64,000 bases of DNA from Streptomyces xanthophaeus (GTDB taxonomy: Bacteria; Actinomycetota; Actinomycetes; Streptomycetales; Streptomycetaceae), in the NCBI RefSeq assembly GCF_030440515.1, contig NZ_CP076543.1:5838501-5902500 (forward strand), given 5' to 3'. Made by a program: the position numbers and the translations under genes. The notes under the pieces are model-generated. The model saw only the letters and a program-made list of their open reading frames with translations. It was not told the origin of the DNA and made no database searches. Below, one piece after another: positions 34,994-43,428 of the stretch. How positions within the stretch are numbered: position 1 is the stretch's first letter; each line of letters begins with the position of its first letter.

Positions 34994-36022
34994 ATGAAGG
35001 TCGGAGTGCTGACCGGCGGCGGCGACTGCCCCGGGCTCAACGCGGTGATCAGGGCGGTCGTCCGCAAGGGCGAGCAGGAGTACGGCTGCGGGTTCGTCGG
35101 GTTCAAGGACGGCTGGCGGGGCGCGATCGAGGGCCGGACCGTCCCCCTCGGCATCCCCGCCGTCCGCGGCATCCTGCCCCGCGGCGGCACCATCCTCGGC
35201 TCCTCGCGCACCAATCCGTTCAAGACGGAGAACGGCGTGCGCGACATCAAGGACAACCTCGCGAAGTACGAGGTGGACGCGCTCATCGCGATCGGCGGCG
35301 AGGACACCCTCGGGGTCGCGGCCCGGCTGTACGAGGAGCACGGCATCCCCTGTGTCGGCGTGCCCAAGACCATCGACAACGACCTGTCCGCCACCGACTA
35401 CACCTTCGGCTTCGACACCGCCGTCGGCATCGCGACCGAGGCCATCGACCGGCTGCACACCACGGCCGAGTCCCACATGCGGGTCCTGGTCGTCGAGGTC
35501 ATGGGCCGGCACGCCGGCTGGATCGCCCTGCACTCGGGGCTCGCCGGCGGCGCCAACGTCATCCTCATCCCGGAGCAGCGCTTCGACATGGACGAGGTCT
35601 GCGCCTGGGTGACGTCCCGGTTCAAGGCGAGCTACGCGCCGATCGTGGTGGTCGCGGAAGGTGCGATGCCCAAGGACGGGGAGATGGTGCTGAAGGACGG
35701 CACCCTGGACTCCTTCGGCCATGTCCGGCTGTCGGGCGTGGGCGAGTGGCTGGCCAAGGAGATCGAGGCGCGGACCGGCAAGGAGGCCCGTACGACGGTG
35801 CTCGGGCACATCCAGCGGGGTGGCACGCCGAGCGCCTTCGACCGGTGGCTCGCGACCCGGTTCGGGCTGCACGCGATCGACGCGGTGCGCGACAGGGACT
35901 TCGGGAAGATGGTCGCGCTCAAGGGGACGGACATCGTCCGGGTGCCGATCTCGGAGGCGACGTCGAAGCTGAAGACCGTGGATCCCGCGCTCTACAAGGA
36001 GGCCGGGGTCTTCTTCGGCTGA
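34994..36022 (+). CDS. pfkA: 6-phosphofructokinase
   Basis: Phosphorylates fructose-6-phosphate in glycolysis. It has 342 aa. MKVGVLTGGGDCPGLNAVIR is the N-terminal nucleotide loop, ALIAIGGEDTLGVA and GVPKTIDNDLSATDYTFGFDTA carry the catalytic Asp pair (TIDND), and MGRHAGWIALHSGLAGGANVI and GHIQRGGTPSAFDRWLA follow. The GGEDT and PKTIDND forms resemble the actinobacterial clade that contains both ATP- and PPi-using enzymes, so the phosphoryl donor is not settled by sequence; Streptomyces enzymes studied use ATP. The ATG at 34994 has GGAGAA upstream and matches the family start. Confidence 0.94.
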   Translation: MKVGVLTGGGDCPGLNAVIRAVVRKGEQEYGCGFVGFKDGWRGAIEGRTVPLGIPAVRGILPRGGTILGSSRTNPFKTENGVRDIKDNLAKYEVDALIAIGGEDTLGVAARLYEEHGIPCVGVPKTIDNDLSATDYTFGFDTAVGIATEAIDRLHTTAESHMRVLVVEVMGRHAGWIALHSGLAGGANVILIPEQRFDMDEVCAWVTSRFKASYAPIVVVAEGAMPKDGEMVLKDGTLDSFGHVRLSGVGEWLAKEIEARTGKEARTTVLGHIQRGGTPSAFDRWLATRFGLHAIDAVRDRDFGKMVALKGTDIVRVPISEATSKLKTVDPALYKEAGVFFG

Positions 36023-36088
36023 GCGGCGACCCGCCACCATGGGCCGTATGGTGACAAACGGCCCATGGTTCGAGGTGCGGGAGCAAGC

Positions 36089-37084
36089 GTGGAGATCCTG
36101 GCATTCGGTGTGACCGCCGACGAGAGGCCGCTCCTGGAGCAGGCCTTCGAGGGAGCTCACGAGGTCCGCTGCCTCGAAGTCTTCCTCGACGAGGACACCG
36201 CGCCGATCGCCGCCGGGTACGAGATCGTCTCCTCCAGCGTCAACGCCGACCTGAGCGGCCGGGTGCTGCGGATGCTGGCGGCGGGCGGGACGAAGATGAT
36301 CGCCCAGAGGTCCACCGGCTTCAACAACATCGACCTGGACGAGGCCCGGCGCCTCGGCATGACGATCGGCCGGGTCTCGTACTACTCCCCCTACTCGGTC
36401 GCCGAGTTCGCCTGGGCCCTGGCGATGACCGTGAACCGGCGGCTCGTCCGGGCGACGACCCGGACCCGGGACTTCGACTTCCGGCTGAACGGGCTGATGG
36501 GCCGGGACTTCCACGGCCGCACGGTCGGCGTGCTCGGTACCGGAAAGATCGGCGAGGCGTTCACCCGGATCGCGCACGGCTTCGGCATGCGCCTGCTGGG
36601 CTGGGACGTGGTGCAGAACCCGGCCTGCCTCGCACTCGGCATGACGTACGTGGACAAGGACGAGCTGCTCGCCTCCTCGGACCTGATCAGCCTGCACGTG
36701 CCGCTGCTGGAGTCCACCCGGCACATGATCGACGCGGCCGCGCTGCGGCGGATGCGGGACGACGCGATCCTGGTGAACTCCAGCCGCGGAGGGCTGATCG
36801 ACACCGAGGCACTGGTCGACGAGCTCCGGGCCGGCCGTTTCGAGGGCGTCGGCCTGGACGTGTACGAGGCGGAGGCCGGAGTCTTCTTCCTGGACAGGTC
36901 TCTGGAGGCCGTCGCGGACGACACCCTGGCCCGCCTCGTCACCTTCCCGAACGTCGTGGTGACCTCCCACCAGGCCTACTACACGAGGGACGCGGTGGAC
37001 CAGATCATCGCCACCACCGTCTCCAACGTCGCGGACCACCTGGCGGGCCGCCGCTCGGAGAACACCCTGGTCCCGCCGGCATAG
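36089..37084 (+). CDS. D-isomer 2-hydroxyacid dehydrogenase (D-lactate dehydrogenase-like)
   Basis: 331 aa, NAD-dependent. The Rossmann motif is VGVLGTGKIGEAFTRIAHGFG, and TGFNNIDLDEARRLGM, YSPYSVAEFAWALAM and the catalytic Arg-Glu-His set (VNSSRGGLIDTEAL; EGVGLDVYEAEAGVFF; VVVTSHQAYYT) place it with fermentative D-LDH enzymes. The start is at GTG 36089 with GGGAG upstream. It follows pfkA by 66 bp on the same strand, so it may share its transcript and dispose of pyruvate-derived reducing power. The true substrate could also be another 2-ketoacid. Confidence 0.91.
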   Translation: MEILAFGVTADERPLLEQAFEGAHEVRCLEVFLDEDTAPIAAGYEIVSSSVNADLSGRVLRMLAAGGTKMIAQRSTGFNNIDLDEARRLGMTIGRVSYYSPYSVAEFAWALAMTVNRRLVRATTRTRDFDFRLNGLMGRDFHGRTVGVLGTGKIGEAFTRIAHGFGMRLLGWDVVQNPACLALGMTYVDKDELLASSDLISLHVPLLESTRHMIDAAALRRMRDDAILVNSSRGGLIDTEALVDELRAGRFEGVGLDVYEAEAGVFFLDRSLEAVADDTLARLVTFPNVVVTSHQAYYTRDAVDQIIATTVSNVADHLAGRRSENTLVPPA

Positions 37085-37162
37085 CGGGACGCACCCCCGG
37101 ATTTCCGCCCGCGTTCACCCACCGTCCACGACGCAGAGCCGGGGCGGGCCTATGTTCGCACC

Positions 37163-37483
37163 GTGCACCTACCTGACTGGATCCGTTGGATCTTCTTCGT
37201 CTTCGCCGCCGTGCAGCTGCTGTACGTCTACCGCGCGGCGCAGCTGGCGCGCCGGGCCGAGCCCGGCCGGCGGACGGATCCGTGGCTGGGGGCCGCCGAC
37301 CACGCCACGGGTGTGGTGCTGTCCATCGGGCTGGCACTCGGCGCGGTCTCCGTCCTGGTGTTCGCAGCCCCGGTGCTGCTGGCGATCCTGTCGTGGCAGG
37401 GGATCCGGTCCGCCCTCGCCCGCCGGGCGGCGGGAGCGGCCCCCACGACCGGCGCGGGAGCCGCCCCGGGCGGGGAAGCCTGA
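37163..37483 (+). CDS. Small membrane protein of unknown function
   Basis: 106 aa, GTG start. Two hydrophobic spans (WIRWIFFVFAAVQLLYVYRA and GVVLSIGLALGAVSVLVFAAPVLLAILSW) are separated by a basic loop (RRAEPGRRTDPW). The tail is Ala/Gly-rich (GAAPTTGAGAAPGGEA). It ends 3 bp before the stop of the convergent anthranilate synthase gene. I do not recognise a family; codon position bias supports a real gene. Confidence 0.65.
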   Translation: MHLPDWIRWIFFVFAAVQLLYVYRAAQLARRAEPGRRTDPWLGAADHATGVVLSIGLALGAVSVLVFAAPVLLAILSWQGIRSALARRAAGAAPTTGAGAAPGGEA

Positions 37484-37486
37484 GCC

Positions 37487-39388
37487 CTAGGAAGCGGCCC
37501 CGACCCCGGCCGTGACGCCCGTCAGCAGCTCGCGCAGCACATCCGCGCCGCGCAGGGTGAGCACCGACTCCGGATGGAACTGGACCCCCGCGAAGCCGGC
37601 CGCGGAGCGCAGGGCGTGGACCTCGCCCGTCGCCGGATCACGGGCCACCTCCACCCCGTCGGCGGCGAGCCGCGCGGCCAGGGCGTCGTCGCAGTGCGCG
37701 GTGTACGTGTTGTAGAAGCCGACCACCTCCTCGGCCCCGAACAGATCGATCCGGGTCTGCGCCCCCTGCGCCGGTTCCGCCTTGCGGATCAGCGGGAGGC
37801 CCAGCTCGGCCGCCAGCAGCTCGTGGCCCAGGCAGACCCCGACCAGGCCGTGGCGGTGCCCGGCCAGCAGGTCGGCCGCCAGCGCGCGCAGCATCCGCAT
37901 CTTCGGGTCCGCGGCCTCGGCCGGATCGCCCGGGCCGGGGCCGAGCACGACCGGGCCCTCCCAGGCCAGGGCAGCCGCCCGCAGTCCCGGATCGTCGTAG
38001 CGGCGTACGGTCACCTCCAGCCCGGCCACCCGCAGCACGTGTGCCAGCATCGCCGTGAAGGTGTCCTCGCCGTCCACCACCAGCGCGTGTCCGGCCGGGG
38101 CCGCGGGCCGCTCCTGCATCCGCAGCCAGAACGGCGCCAGGTCCTGACGGCGCGCCGCCAGGGCCGCACGCACCCGTGGGTCGTCCGCCAGCCGGGCCCC
38201 CTCGAAGGCCGGGCGCGGTGCGGCCGGCCGCACCCCGAGCGCCGCCAGCACCCCCGCGGCCTTCGCATGCGTCTCTGCCACCTCGCCCGCCGGGTCCGAG
38301 TGCCGCACCAGCGTGGCGCCCACCGGTACCCGCAGCGTGCCGTCCGCCGCGATGTCGGCGGTGCGGATCAGGATCGGGGAGTCGAGGGTCTGCGCCCCCG
38401 CGGGGTTCTGGCCCAGCAGGGCCAGCGCGCCCGCGTAGTAGCCGCGCCCGCCGGCCTCGTACCGTTCGATGACGCGGCAGGCGTTCTGCACGGGGGATCC
38501 GGTGACGGTCGCCGCGAACATGGTTTCGCGCAGCACCTCCCGCACGTCCAGCGAGGACCGGCCGCGCAGCTCGTACTCGGTGTGCGCGAGGTGGGACATC
38601 TCCTTCAGCCGCGGTCCGACGACGACCCCGCCCATGTCGCCGACCGTGCACATCATCTTCAGCTCCTCGTCGACCACCATCGACAGCTCCTCGGTCTCCT
38701 TGCGGTCGCCGAGGAAGGCGAGGAGGGAGTCGGCCGTCGGCCCCCCGGCCGGATAGCGGTAGGTGCCGCTGATCGGGTTCATCACGACCGTTCCTCCGGA
38801 CATGCGCACGTGCACCTCGGGGCTGGCCCCGACGAGGGTCCGCTCCCCGGTGTGGACGACGTACGTCCAGTACGCGCCCCGTTCGCCCTCCAGCAGCCGC
38901 CGGAACAGCGCGAGCGCGTCGGCCCGGCCGAATCCGCCGATGCGGCCCTCGTAGGTGCGCCGGATGACGAAGTTCGCGCCCTCGCCGCGACCGATCTCGT
39001 CCTCGATGACTCGCCGGACGGTGGCCGCGTACTCCTCGTCGGGGACGTCGAAGCCGCCGCCGTCGACCCGCACCGGGTGGCTCGGCAGCGCGGCCAGCGC
39101 CTCGGCGAGCGGGATCTCGTACGCCTCCTCGGCGACGAGCACGCTCAGCGGCGTGCCGTCGTCGCGTACGTCGAAACCGCGCTCCCGGATCTGCCGGAAG
39201 GGGACGAGAGCGAGGGCGGGCAGCTCGCCGACGGGCAGGTCGGCGAGGCGTTCGACCTCGCCCACCTGCCCGATCAGCACCTCGACGGTGTCGTGGTCGC
39301 GGCCGGGGGTCCGCCGGCGCAGCAGGGCGAACGGCGGGCAGGAGGGGTCGAGCAGTCGGCTCAGTCGGTCGGGTCGGCTGGGGTTCAT
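37487..39388 (-). CDS. trpE: Anthranilate synthase, fused TrpE-TrpG
   Basis: 633-aa single-chain enzyme converting chorismate and glutamine to anthranilate. The TrpE part (about 1-410) shows MNPISGTYRYPAGG, VVDEELKMMCTVGDMG, VTGSPVQNACRVIERYE and GRGYYAGALALLG, typical of the fused PhzE/TrpEG clade. The TrpG part (about 425-633) has the class I amidotransferase triad C519 (VGVCLGHELLA), H605 and E607 (VQFHPESVL). The ATG at 39388 has GGAAGGAC about 10 bases upstream. Expression is preceded by a Trp-rich leader peptide and terminator, so it is controlled by tryptophan charging. Confidence 0.94.
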   Translation of the reverse strand: MNPSRPDRLSRLLDPSCPPFALLRRRTPGRDHDTVEVLIGQVGEVERLADLPVGELPALALVPFRQIRERGFDVRDDGTPLSVLVAEEAYEIPLAEALAALPSHPVRVDGGGFDVPDEEYAATVRRVIEDEIGRGEGANFVIRRTYEGRIGGFGRADALALFRRLLEGERGAYWTYVVHTGERTLVGASPEVHVRMSGGTVVMNPISGTYRYPAGGPTADSLLAFLGDRKETEELSMVVDEELKMMCTVGDMGGVVVGPRLKEMSHLAHTEYELRGRSSLDVREVLRETMFAATVTGSPVQNACRVIERYEAGGRGYYAGALALLGQNPAGAQTLDSPILIRTADIAADGTLRVPVGATLVRHSDPAGEVAETHAKAAGVLAALGVRPAAPRPAFEGARLADDPRVRAALAARRQDLAPFWLRMQERPAAPAGHALVVDGEDTFTAMLAHVLRVAGLEVTVRRYDDPGLRAAALAWEGPVVLGPGPGDPAEAADPKMRMLRALAADLLAGHRHGLVGVCLGHELLAAELGLPLIRKAEPAQGAQTRIDLFGAEEVVGFYNTYTAHCDDALAARLAADGVEVARDPATGEVHALRSAAGFAGVQFHPESVLTLRGADVLRELLTGVTAGVGAAS

Positions 39389-39454
39389 GGGGCGGAGCGT
39401 CCTTCCGGTGGGAGGAGCGGCCCCTGGGATCCGACCGCGTGGTCGAAAACGCGG

Positions 39455-39478
39455 AAGGCCGCCCCTCGGGGCGGCCTT
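39455..39478 (-). terminator. Attenuator hairpin of the trp leader
   Basis: GGCCGCCCC and GGGGCGGCC (39457-39476) form a strong 9-bp stem with a two-base loop. On the minus strand it is followed by TTCCGCGTTTTC. It lies between the leader peptide stop and the trpE start and is the presumed terminator fold. Confidence 0.8.
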
Positions 39479-39494
39479 CGCGTCGTGCGTGTCT

Positions 39495-39563
39495 TCAGGT
39501 ACGCGCGAGAAGTGGGCCGCCGGGAGCGGGCCACCACCAGTTCTGGTTCGAGTGCGCGTACAT
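39495..39563 (-). CDS. trpL: trp leader peptide (22 aa, three tandem Trp codons)
   Basis: The minus strand carries ATG at 39563 and TGA at 39495-39497, giving MYAHSNQNWWWPAPGG and then PLLART. Three consecutive TGG codons followed by a terminator hairpin 17 bases after the stop is the classical attenuation layout. Trp attenuation ahead of an anthranilate synthase gene has been described in Streptomyces venezuelae as I recall. The ORF is too short for ordinary gene finders. Confidence 0.9.
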   Translation of the reverse strand: MYAHSNQNWWWPAPGGPLLART

Positions 39564-39728
39564 GGTGGGCACCCTAGCCCAGACCGCCCCCGCGGGGCAG
39601 GATCTGTCTCATGGCGTGAGCTGAACCATGGATTCCGTTCCGCCGGGCGCCCGCGACCTTTGAGCGGGTTCGTCTCACGTTGTGGGCGGGGGGCTGAACG
39701 CGGCGTGTGACGCCGTAATGTGTACGAG

Positions 39729-41084
39729 GTGACCGTGAACGCTGAAAACCAAGCCCCCGCCGCCAAGGCGACCTGGCGAGACCTTCCCGCGGCGCAGCAG
39801 CCTTCGTACCCCGATGCCGAGGCTCTGCGCGCTGTCGTCGCGGACCTCGAGTCGTATCCTCCCCTCGTTTTCGCGGGTGAGTGCGACCAGCTGCGTGCCC
39901 GTCTGGGAGCCGTCGCCAAGGGCGAGGCGTTCCTGCTCCAGGGCGGCGACTGTGCCGAGGCCTTCGACGGCGTCTCCGCCGACCACATCCGCGCCAAGCT
40001 GAAGACGCTGCTCCAGATGAGCGCCGTCCTGACGTACGCCGCCTCCGTGCCCGTCGTCAAGGTCGGCCGCATCGCGGGCCAGTACTCCAAGCCGCGCTCC
40101 AAGGACACCGAGACCCGCGACGGCGTCACCCTGCCGACCTACCGCGGCGACTCCGTCAACGGCTTCGCCTTCACCGAAGAGGCCCGCATCCCGGACCCCG
40201 AGCGGCTGAAGCGCATGTACAACGCGTCCGCCTCGACGCTCAACCTGGTGCGCGCCTTCACCACCGGTGGCTACGCCGACCTGCGCCAGGTGCACGCCTG
40301 GAACCAGGACTTCGTGAAGTCCAGCCCGTCCGGCCAGCGGTACGAGCAGCTGGCGCGCGAGATCGACAACGCGCTGAACTTCATGAAGGCGTGCGGCACC
40401 GACCCGGCCGAGTTCAAGGCCGTCGAGTTCTACGCCTCCCACGAGGCGCTGCTGCTCGACTACGAGGGCGCGCTGACCCGCACCGACTCGCGTACCGGCA
40501 AGCTGTACGACACCTCCGGCCACATGGTCTGGATCGGTGAGCGCACCCGCCAGCTGGACCACGCGCACATCGAGTTCTGCTCGCAGATCGCCAACCCGAT
40601 CGGCATCAAGCTCGGCCCCACCACCACGGTGGACGAGGCCCTCACGTACATCGACCGGCTGGACCCCGAGCGCGAGCCGGGCCGGCTGACCTTCGTCGTC
40701 CGCATGGGCGCCGACAAGGTCCGCGACAAGCTCCCCGAGCTCGTCGAGAAGGTCACCGCCTCCGGCGCGACCGTCGCCTGGGTCACCGACCCGATGCACG
40801 GCAACACCTTCGAGGCGGCCTCCGGCCACAAGACGCGCCGTTTCGACGACGTGCTCGACGAGGTCAAGGGCTTCTTCGAGGTCCACAAGGCACTCGGCAC
40901 CCACCCGGGCGGCATCCACGTCGAGCTCACCGGTGACGATGTCACCGAGTGCGTGGGCGGCGGCGACGAGATCTTCGTCGACGACCTGCACCAGCGCTAC
41001 GAGACGGCCTGCGACCCGCGGCTCAACCGCAGCCAGTCCCTCGACCTGGCGTTCCTCGTCGCCGAGATGTACCGCGACCAGTAG
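39729..41084 (+). CDS. aroH: 3-deoxy-7-phosphoheptulonate synthase, class II
   Basis: First enzyme of the shikimate pathway (PEP + erythrose-4-phosphate to DAHP), about 451 aa. Plant/actinobacterial class II signatures are TWRDLPAAQQPSYPD, FLLQGGDCAEAFDGV (with the metal-binding Cys), VVKVGRIAGQYSKPRS, YRGDSVNGF, WIGERTRQLDHAHIEF and WVTDPMHGNTFEA. The start is ambiguous among GTG codons at 39720, 39729 and 39735; 39729 (MTVNAEN) is chosen. It is divergent from the trpEG unit, so both ends of anthranilate supply share an upstream region of about 160 bp beyond the leader. Confidence 0.95.
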   Translation: MTVNAENQAPAAKATWRDLPAAQQPSYPDAEALRAVVADLESYPPLVFAGECDQLRARLGAVAKGEAFLLQGGDCAEAFDGVSADHIRAKLKTLLQMSAVLTYAASVPVVKVGRIAGQYSKPRSKDTETRDGVTLPTYRGDSVNGFAFTEEARIPDPERLKRMYNASASTLNLVRAFTTGGYADLRQVHAWNQDFVKSSPSGQRYEQLAREIDNALNFMKACGTDPAEFKAVEFYASHEALLLDYEGALTRTDSRTGKLYDTSGHMVWIGERTRQLDHAHIEFCSQIANPIGIKLGPTTTVDEALTYIDRLDPEREPGRLTFVVRMGADKVRDKLPELVEKVTASGATVAWVTDPMHGNTFEAASGHKTRRFDDVLDEVKGFFEVHKALGTHPGGIHVELTGDDVTECVGGGDEIFVDDLHQRYETACDPRLNRSQSLDLAFLVAEMYRDQ

Positions 41085-41103
41085 GGATCAGTCAGTACCT
41101 TCG

Positions 41104-41150
41104 TACGACAGTGGGGCGCGGATCGATGTGATCCGCGCCCCACTGTCGTA
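41104..41150 (+). terminator. Perfect 21-bp hairpin after the DAHP synthase gene
   Basis: TACGACAGTGGGGCGCGGAT with one more C (41104-41124) pairs without mismatch to 41130-41150 around GATGT. It is followed by TCCAGGGCTTTTAGG. It is the strongest hairpin terminator in the window. Confidence 0.92.
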
Positions 41151-41186
41151 TCCAGGGCTTTTAGGCGACCCTAACTTTGGGTACGG

Positions 41187-41205
41187 TTAGGTAAGCCTCA
41201 CCGAA
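41187..41205. promoter_or_regulatory. Iron box (DmdR/IdeR-type) ahead of bfd
   Basis: TTAGGTAAGCCTCACCGAA matches the actinobacterial iron box TTAGGTTAGGCTCACCTAA at 16 of 19 positions, from memory of the consensus. It lies 62 bp upstream of the bfd start. Repression by an Fe2+-loaded DtxR-family protein would raise bfd when iron is scarce, which fits Bfd's role in releasing ferritin iron. Confidence 0.8.
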
Positions 41206-41267
41206 ATGGGGATGGCTCGTCGAACCGCTGAACCGCTGAAACCATGCCGCCCTGGGAGGTGAACCGC

Positions 41268-41525
41268 GTGTACGTCTGCTCTTGCTTCGGGGTCACCGAC
41301 AAGCAGGTCAAGGAGCACGCGGCTGCCGGGGCCTGCACCCCGCGCCAGATCGCCTCGGCCACCAAGGCCGGCACCGACTGCGGATCGTGCGTGCGCACCA
41401 TCCAGGGCATCCTCGGCCGTGGGGCGTGCCCCCGCCGGGAGCTGCTGGAGAAGGGCCGGACGGCGGCCGTGCTCGCCGCGGAGCCGGGTGCGGCCCGGTC
41501 GGCGGAGCTGGCGGAAGCGGCCTAG
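41268..41525 (+). CDS. bfd: Bacterioferritin-associated ferredoxin
   Basis: 85-aa [2Fe-2S] protein that reduces stored ferric iron in bacterioferritin so that it can be released. The four cluster cysteines are in CSCFGVTDKQVKEH (CxC) and GTDCGSCVRTIQGIL (CxxC). The Bfd-specific GACTPRQIASATKAGTDCG segment is clear. The GTG at 41268 is chosen because GGGAGGTGA lies just upstream; the ATG eight codons earlier lacks a site. The C-terminal tail is longer than in E. coli Bfd and Ala-rich. It is convergent with bfr, 6 bp apart. Confidence 0.93.
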   Translation: MYVCSCFGVTDKQVKEHAAAGACTPRQIASATKAGTDCGSCVRTIQGILGRGACPRRELLEKGRTAAVLAAEPGAARSAELAEAA

Positions 41526-41531
41526 AGCCGG

Positions 41532-42008
41532 TTAGCTCGGCTGCTCGATCTGCTGGGCGAGGTAGTGCGCCTCACCGAGGGTCTCGATGAGTTCCAGCTG
41601 GGTGTCCAGGTAATCGATGTGGTGCTCCTCGTCTTCGAGGATGTCCTCGAAGAGCCGCGCGGAGGTGACGTCCCCCTTGCCGCGCATGACCTCGATACCC
41701 CGCTTGAGCCGGTCGATCGCCTCGACCTCCACCTGGCGGTCCGCCTGGAACATCTCCGTGACCGTCTGCCCGACGCGCACGTGGAAGAGACGCTGGTAGT
41801 TCGGCAGACCGTCGAGCATCAGGATGCGCTCGGTGATCTTGTCCGCGTGCTTCATCTCGTCGATGGACTCTTCACGCGTGTACTTGGCGAGCTTGGTCCA
41901 GCCCTTGTTGTCCTGGATGCGGTAGTGCAGCCAGTACTGGTTGATGGCCGTCAGCTCGCCGGTCAGCTGCTCGTTCAGAAACTCAAGGACCTCGGGGTCG
42001 CCCTGCAT
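41532..42008 (-). CDS. bfr: Bacterioferritin
   Basis: Heme-containing 24-meric iron-storage protein, 158 aa as usual. Ferroxidase ligands are all present: E18, E51, H54, E94, E127 and H130. M52 (IDEMKHAD) is the heme ligand. Other landmarks are LNEQLTGELTAINQYWLHYR and LDGLPNYQRL. The TTCCAGGCAATG region upstream gives a ribosome site GGAAGGAGC on the minus strand. It is convergent with bfd, so storage and release genes sit tail to tail; only bfd shows an iron box. Confidence 0.96.
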   Translation of the reverse strand: MQGDPEVLEFLNEQLTGELTAINQYWLHYRIQDNKGWTKLAKYTREESIDEMKHADKITERILMLDGLPNYQRLFHVRVGQTVTEMFQADRQVEVEAIDRLKRGIEVMRGKGDVTSARLFEDILEDEEHHIDYLDTQLELIETLGEAHYLAQQIEQPS

Positions 42009-42181
42009 CGCAGAGGCTCCTTCCAGGCAATGTCAGCTATGTGACGGGGCAGTTGCGCGCATCCTTGCACCGCCGTCGGAGGCCGTCCAGTAAGTGCCTC
42101 CTTAGTGGGAGTTACCGCGACTTGCCCGAATCGGCCAAGGCCTGGTCATGACCACCCTGCCCAGTCTGTCACCATGGAGTC

Positions 42182-42814
42182 ATGGGTCAGCCGGAAAGCC
42201 GGGAATCTCCGGGAGCAGAGCAGCTGGAGCTTCCACCGGGGCAGCGGCTGCAGAGGGGCTGGCCGGTCACCCACTACGGTCCCGTACCCAAGTTCAAGCC
42301 GGACCGCTGGGAGTTCCGCGTCTTCGGCGCGACGGCCGACGGGGACAAGCACTGCTGGAACCACGAGGAGTTCACGGCCCTGCCGTTCGACTCCGTCGTG
42401 GCCGATCTGCACTGCGTCACGAAGTTCAGCATGCAGGGCGCCGAATGGGGCGGTGTGCTCGCCCGTGAGGTCCTCGCCCTGGCTCCCCCCGCCCCCCAGG
42501 TCACGCACGTGATGGTGTGGGCCGAGTACGGCTTCAGCTCCAACCTGCGGCTGGCCGACTTCGCCTCCGACCGGACCGTCTTCGCCACCCACGAGGGCGG
42601 TGAACTGCTCACCGCCGAGCACGGTTTCCCGGTACGGCTGGTGGTCCCGCACCTGTACGCCTGGAAGGGCCCCAAGTGGGTCCGCGGCATCGAGTACATG
42701 ACCGCCGACCGCCGCGGCTTCTGGGAGGAGCGCGGCTACCACAACATCGGCGACCCGTGGCGCGAGCAGCGCTACTCGTACCAGGAGGAGCCCGGGGAGG
42801 GCCCCGAACTCTAG
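42182..42814 (+). CDS. Sulfite oxidase-like molybdopterin-domain oxidoreductase
   Basis: 210-aa cytoplasmic protein of the sulfite oxidase/YedY molybdopterin fold. The Mo-coordinating cysteine is C78 in VVADLHCVTKFS. GWPVTHYGPVPKFKPDRWEFRVFGA, WAEYGFSSNLRLADF, GFPVRLVVPHLYAWKGPKWVRGIEYM and GFWEERGYHNIGDPWREQRY match the family. The length is that of the stand-alone molybdopterin domain with no heme domain and no Tat signal. The substrate is unknown. It is convergent with the DUF4396 gene. Confidence 0.9.
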   Translation: MGQPESRESPGAEQLELPPGQRLQRGWPVTHYGPVPKFKPDRWEFRVFGATADGDKHCWNHEEFTALPFDSVVADLHCVTKFSMQGAEWGGVLAREVLALAPPAPQVTHVMVWAEYGFSSNLRLADFASDRTVFATHEGGELLTAEHGFPVRLVVPHLYAWKGPKWVRGIEYMTADRRGFWEERGYHNIGDPWREQRYSYQEEPGEGPEL

Positions 42815-42827
42815 GGGCGCCCCGCGC

Positions 42828-43373
42828 TCAGTGGTGGTACCGGTGCACGACCGCGTGACCCATGCCGCGGCCGATCATCCACTTGTTGACCGGGGTCGTG
42901 ATCACGAAGGCGGCCGCCAGCGCGATCGCCAGGACGATCCAGAACAGCGGCTCCGACAGGTGCGCGTCCATCGCGCCGGGCCACAGGGCGATCACCCCGT
43001 TGTCGATCAGCTCCATGACGGCGATCGAAAGGGTGTCCGCAGCCAGCGCCACCCGGATGGCCGTACGCAGGTCGACGCCGGCGGCGAGGACCCCGCGCAG
43101 GGTGAGCGCGTAGCCGAAGAAGAACGCGAGGACGATCGCCAGGATCATCGTCGGGACGTTCCCCCAGCCCAGCGCGGTACCGATGATCATGCCGAGCACC
43201 TCGCCGATGGCGCATCCGGTGAGGCAGTGCAGGGTGGCCCGGGCGGCCATGCCCCAGGTGACCGGGCCGCCGGCGCCGTGCGCGGGTGCCGGTGCGTGGT
43301 GCTCGTGCGCGGGCCCGTGGCCGTGGCTGTGGGGACCCTCGTGCCCCTCGTGCCCCTCGTGCGTGTGCTCCAT
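42828..43373 (-). CDS. His-rich DUF4396 membrane protein
   Basis: 181 aa. The first 33 residues hold 11 histidines (MEHTHEGHEGHEGPHSHGHG and on), a metal-binding tail. Four membrane segments follow: ARATLHCLTGCAIGEVLGMIIG with two cysteines, GNVPTMILAIVLAFFFGYAL, AADTLSIAVMELIDNGVIAL and PLFWIVLAIALAAAFVITTP. The C-terminus is also His-rich (GHAVVHRYHH). The middle matches DUF4396 as I recall it. A CsoR-like operator lies 56 bp upstream. A role in copper handling is inferred from box plus His tail. Confidence 0.85.
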   Translation of the reverse strand: MEHTHEGHEGHEGPHSHGHGPAHEHHAPAPAHGAGGPVTWGMAARATLHCLTGCAIGEVLGMIIGTALGWGNVPTMILAIVLAFFFGYALTLRGVLAAGVDLRTAIRVALAADTLSIAVMELIDNGVIALWPGAMDAHLSEPLFWIVLAIALAAAFVITTPVNKWMIGRGMGHAVVHRYHH

Positions 43374-43428
43374 GACAACCCCCTCGTGGGAACGCCGGGC
43401 AGCGGCCCCGTCGATATGACGGAACCGT

